Shown: positions 62,209 through 64,000 of the stretch, in pieces | How the letters are laid out: every line of letters starts with the position of its first letter | Position numbering within the stretch: position 1 is the first letter of the stretch | Assembly (NCBI RefSeq): GCF_039529295.1 | Contig: NZ_BAAAMN010000026.1 | Span: 35,491-99,490 of the forward strand | DNA: 64,000 nucleotides | Direction: 5' to 3' | DNA from: Yaniella flava | GTDB lineage: Bacteria > Actinomycetota > Actinomycetes > Actinomycetales > Micrococcaceae | Notes under the pieces: model-generated | The model's input: only the letters and a program-made list of their open reading frames with translations | Databases searched by the model: none | Told to the model about the DNA's origin: nothing | Translations under genes and position numbers: made by a program

Positions 62209-62499
62209 TCAGACTGCCGCTTGCAGGGCGACAAACCGAATGATCATCACAATGAAAAACACCACGATAAACGACAAATCGAGCGAGACCGAACCCAACC
62301 GAAGAGGTGGAATAAACCGACGGAAGAAGCGCAGTGGCGGATCAGTTAGAGTCATCACTATTTCAGCGATGATGAGGTTGATTCCCCGCGGCCTCCAGTC
62401 TCGTGCGAAAGCGTTGACGAGCGAGTAGAGGATACGCACAAGGAGGATAAAGAAGTAAATGGTCGCCACCAAATACAGCGTTGTCCAAAGAATTTGCAC
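62209..62499 (-). CDS. YggT family membrane protein
   Basis: A 96-residue membrane protein with two helices: LVATIYFFILLVRILYSLVN and LSFIVVFFIVMIIRFVAL. TDPPLRFFRRFIPPLRLG between them is the family signature. YggT proteins are linked to septum/membrane processes and lie downstream of sepF in most actinobacteria. The 200 bp between it and divIVA are AT-rich and carry no gene that I can see. Confidence 0.9.
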   Translation of the reverse strand: MQILWTTLYLVATIYFFILLVRILYSLVNAFARDWRPRGINLIIAEIVMTLTDPPLRFFRRFIPPLRLGSVSLDLSFIVVFFIVMIIRFVALQAAV

Positions 62500-62546
62500 G
62501 AGTCCTCAGTATCTTTCGTTGTGGTGTGTCGGGTGGCCTACAGTCT

Positions 62547-63104
62547 CTACGCTTGGTCGAAGAAGTCTTCGTCCGGCACAGACTGTGAATGTCCATCGAC
62601 GACATTTTCCACATTTGTAGGTGTCAATAGGAATACCTTGTTGGTCACACGCTCGATTGATCCGTGAAGACCAAATGCGAGTCCCGCAGAGAAATCTACC
62701 AGTCGTTTCGCCTCTGACTCCGACATGTCGGTGACATTAATAATGACGGGAATACCGGATCGAATTGCTTCACCGATAAGTTTGGCGTCATTATATGATC
62801 GCGGATGGATCGTACGGAGTTTGTGCACTTCAGCGCTTTCCTCTCGGGACTGGACCACACGTTTGATTGGCGTGACCGGCGCACGGTATTCGTCTTCCAC
62901 ATCTGGTACAGCGCGTGGACCAGCTGGTTTCGATTCGACCGGCGTGACGGGTTCTGGCGTTGCTTCCGAAACTGCAGGCTTCGGGGCGACGTCGGCCGGC
63001 GCCGAGCTCGCTTTACGCTCTTCTTCTAGAAGCTCTTGTTCATAGGCTTCATCGCTATCAGCCAGACCCATTCGGATCATGGCTTTTCTTAATCCGCTGA
63101 CCAT
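62547..63104 (-). CDS. sepF: Cell division protein SepF
   Basis: A membrane-binding FtsZ anchor. The 185-residue protein has an amphipathic N-terminal helix (MVSGLRKAMIRMGLADSDEAYE), an acidic linker with Ser/Pro, and the SepF core from about residue 95: TIHPRSYNDAKLIGEAIRSGIPVIINVTDMSESEAKRLVDFSAGLAFGLHGSIERV and VFLLTP. ATG 63104 follows GAGG at five bases; GTG 63110 is alternative. Part of the ftsZ-pgeF-sepF-yggT-divIVA series. Confidence 0.94.
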   Translation of the reverse strand: MVSGLRKAMIRMGLADSDEAYEQELLEEERKASSAPADVAPKPAVSEATPEPVTPVESKPAGPRAVPDVEDEYRAPVTPIKRVVQSREESAEVHKLRTIHPRSYNDAKLIGEAIRSGIPVIINVTDMSESEAKRLVDFSAGLAFGLHGSIERVTNKVFLLTPTNVENVVDGHSQSVPDEDFFDQA

Positions 63105-63185
63105 GCGCACCTCAAATCCTTGATGGTTCTAGGACACTCTTGACCTTAGTAGACAAACCGGCTGTTTCCCGGGAAATCCGGGGGA

Positions 63186-63944
63186 TTATGTGGTGTGTCG
63201 TACAGCATTGGTCGATATTGCTGGTTTCCAAACAATACCGGTGAGACGTCCGGCGCCTGGCTGCCGACGGTGTGAATACAACTGGTGATTTTCACGTGTG
63301 CATTCTTCAACGCGCTGCACCACTACACCGGCGTGCCGCAGAATGGCTTCAGCTGCCGCGGGGAGATCGAGCGCCGGTGTCCCCCATGATGTTTCCGAAT
63401 AGAGGGCTGGATGCTGAACTGAGACTTCGTCGCGCATGGACTCAGGAACTTCATAGCATCGTCCACAAATACTCGGGCCAATCGTGGCATAGATTTTGCC
63501 GTCGTCGTCGGCATCCAGTGTTCGAAGCTCTTCGACGGTATTTTCTAACACCCCGTCCAACAGACCTACACGACCAGCGTGAGCGACAGCGGTAGGACCG
63601 TAGTCAGTTGTGAAGGCGACGGGCAGGCAGTCTGCGACCAGAATGGCAATGGGATCGTTTCCATCCTGTGAGACGATTGCGTCGGCTTCACCCTGCGTGG
63701 CGAGCGTTGCCCAGCAACTGGGTCCTGCTGCGACCACACGCGCTGAGTGCGTCTGAGAAACGAAGCGCGTGGTGCCGGGCGTAATGCCGAGCAGTTCTTC
63801 AAGGTTCCGCCGATTGATCGCAGTATCTTCGGCGGTTTGATTCTGCTGCAGCACGGTCATCGACATATTTCCGGCCGCAACGGAGCTGAAACCCACGTTG
63901 TGACCGGTGTCGGTGGCATGCTGATATGCCAGGTCTAGACTCAA
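63186..63944 (-). CDS. pgeF: PgeF family protein (multicopper polyphenol oxidase / purine nucleoside-type, cell-division cluster)
   Basis: A 252-residue protein of the YfiH/PgeF family. The active-site residues are visible in VSQTHSARV (His), GPSICGRCYEVP (Cys) and QLYSHRRQPGAGRLTGIVW (His), with VADCLPVAF near residue 105. Members act as adenosine/purine nucleoside enzymes or correct misincorporation in peptidoglycan precursors. It starts at TTG 63944, since a stop codon lies eight codons upstream; the homologous core begins at NVGFSSVAAGN. ftsZ, normally just upstream, lies beyond the right edge; about 55 bp of its downstream flank are seen here. Confidence 0.88.
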   Translation of the reverse strand: MSLDLAYQHATDTGHNVGFSSVAAGNMSMTVLQQNQTAEDTAINRRNLEELLGITPGTTRFVSQTHSARVVAAGPSCWATLATQGEADAIVSQDGNDPIAILVADCLPVAFTTDYGPTAVAHAGRVGLLDGVLENTVEELRTLDADDDGKIYATIGPSICGRCYEVPESMRDEVSVQHPALYSETSWGTPALDLPAAAEAILRHAGVVVQRVEECTRENHQLYSHRRQPGAGRLTGIVWKPAISTNAVRHTT

Positions 63945-64000
63945 ACCGTCAGTGCAACACCCCTAGTCAACTTATGTTAGAGGTGGGTTATGGCGAAAAT

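Noticed and set aside
1..64000. tRNA, rRNA or CRISPR loci
   Set aside because: I found no cloverleaf with a T-loop GGTTCGAATCC-type block in proper context, no rRNA signatures and no regularly spaced repeats; a covariance-model scan would be decisive.

Overview
The window looks like a stretch of ordinary chromosome from a moderate-GC actinobacterium of the order Micrococcales, family Micrococcaceae or close to it. The evidence is a set of actinobacteria-restricted families (SepH, DUF4193, DUF5998, DUF4191, DUF4192, the DUF7455 zinc protein), a DivIVA/Wag31-SepF-YggT-PgeF cell-division cluster, a GlnE/GlnA1/GlnA2 nitrogen set, frequent GTG and TTG starts, and an OleA-OleBC-OleD olefin cluster of the type known from Micrococcus. 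The base composition is lower in GC than most Micrococcus or Arthrobacter; a relative of Enteractinococcus or Yaniella is my guess only. I see no rRNA, tRNA, CRISPR array, insertion sequence, prophage or plasmid gene.

Layout. 1-9 kb: tail of an unknown gene, DUF4193, the FtsZ regulator sepH, an operon of a GNAT/acyl-CoA-synthetase-like fusion, DUF5998 and a type I phosphodiesterase, then topoisomerase IV subunit A (parC). 9-17 kb: cytochrome bd oxidase genes cydA-cydB-cydDC (minus strand), diverging from a BlaI-type repressor and an M56 peptidase; the shared control region carries two inverted repeats on the cydA promoter. 17-22 kb: oleA, a fused oleBC and oleD, making long-chain alkenes by head-to-head condensation. 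22-29 kb: parE, a small zinc protein, the primary sigma factor, DUF4192 and a PAC2 protein. 29-40 kb: leucyl aminopeptidase, lpdA and sucB (E3 and E2 of 2-oxoacid dehydrogenases), a small membrane protein, a membrane protein kinase, DUF4191, an RDD membrane protein, glnA1 and a spermidine-synthase-like protein. 40-44 kb: one 1263-residue secreted protein joining a phosphodiester glycosidase-like domain and a metallophosphatase, with a C-terminal LAVTG sortase signal.

44-49 kb: an FMN riboswitch followed by ribD-ribE-ribBA-ribH and an FMN-dependent oxidoreductase. 49-55.5 kb: glnE overlapping glnA2, panB, a 60-residue protein and map. 55.5-64 kb: nrdR with its own NrdR-box promoter, dnaE, rluD, lspA, divIVA, yggT, sepF and pgeF, all on the minus strand; ftsZ is expected just beyond the right edge.

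Most genes are core housekeeping. The points most worth a second look are the predicted BlaI control of cytochrome bd, the olefin cluster with its OleBC fusion lying between parC and parE, the LAVTG-anchored two-enzyme surface protein, the NrdR boxes 33 bp apart over the nrdR promoter, paired TAGACT-N6-ATG leaderless promoters at panB and map, and an atypical protein kinase.
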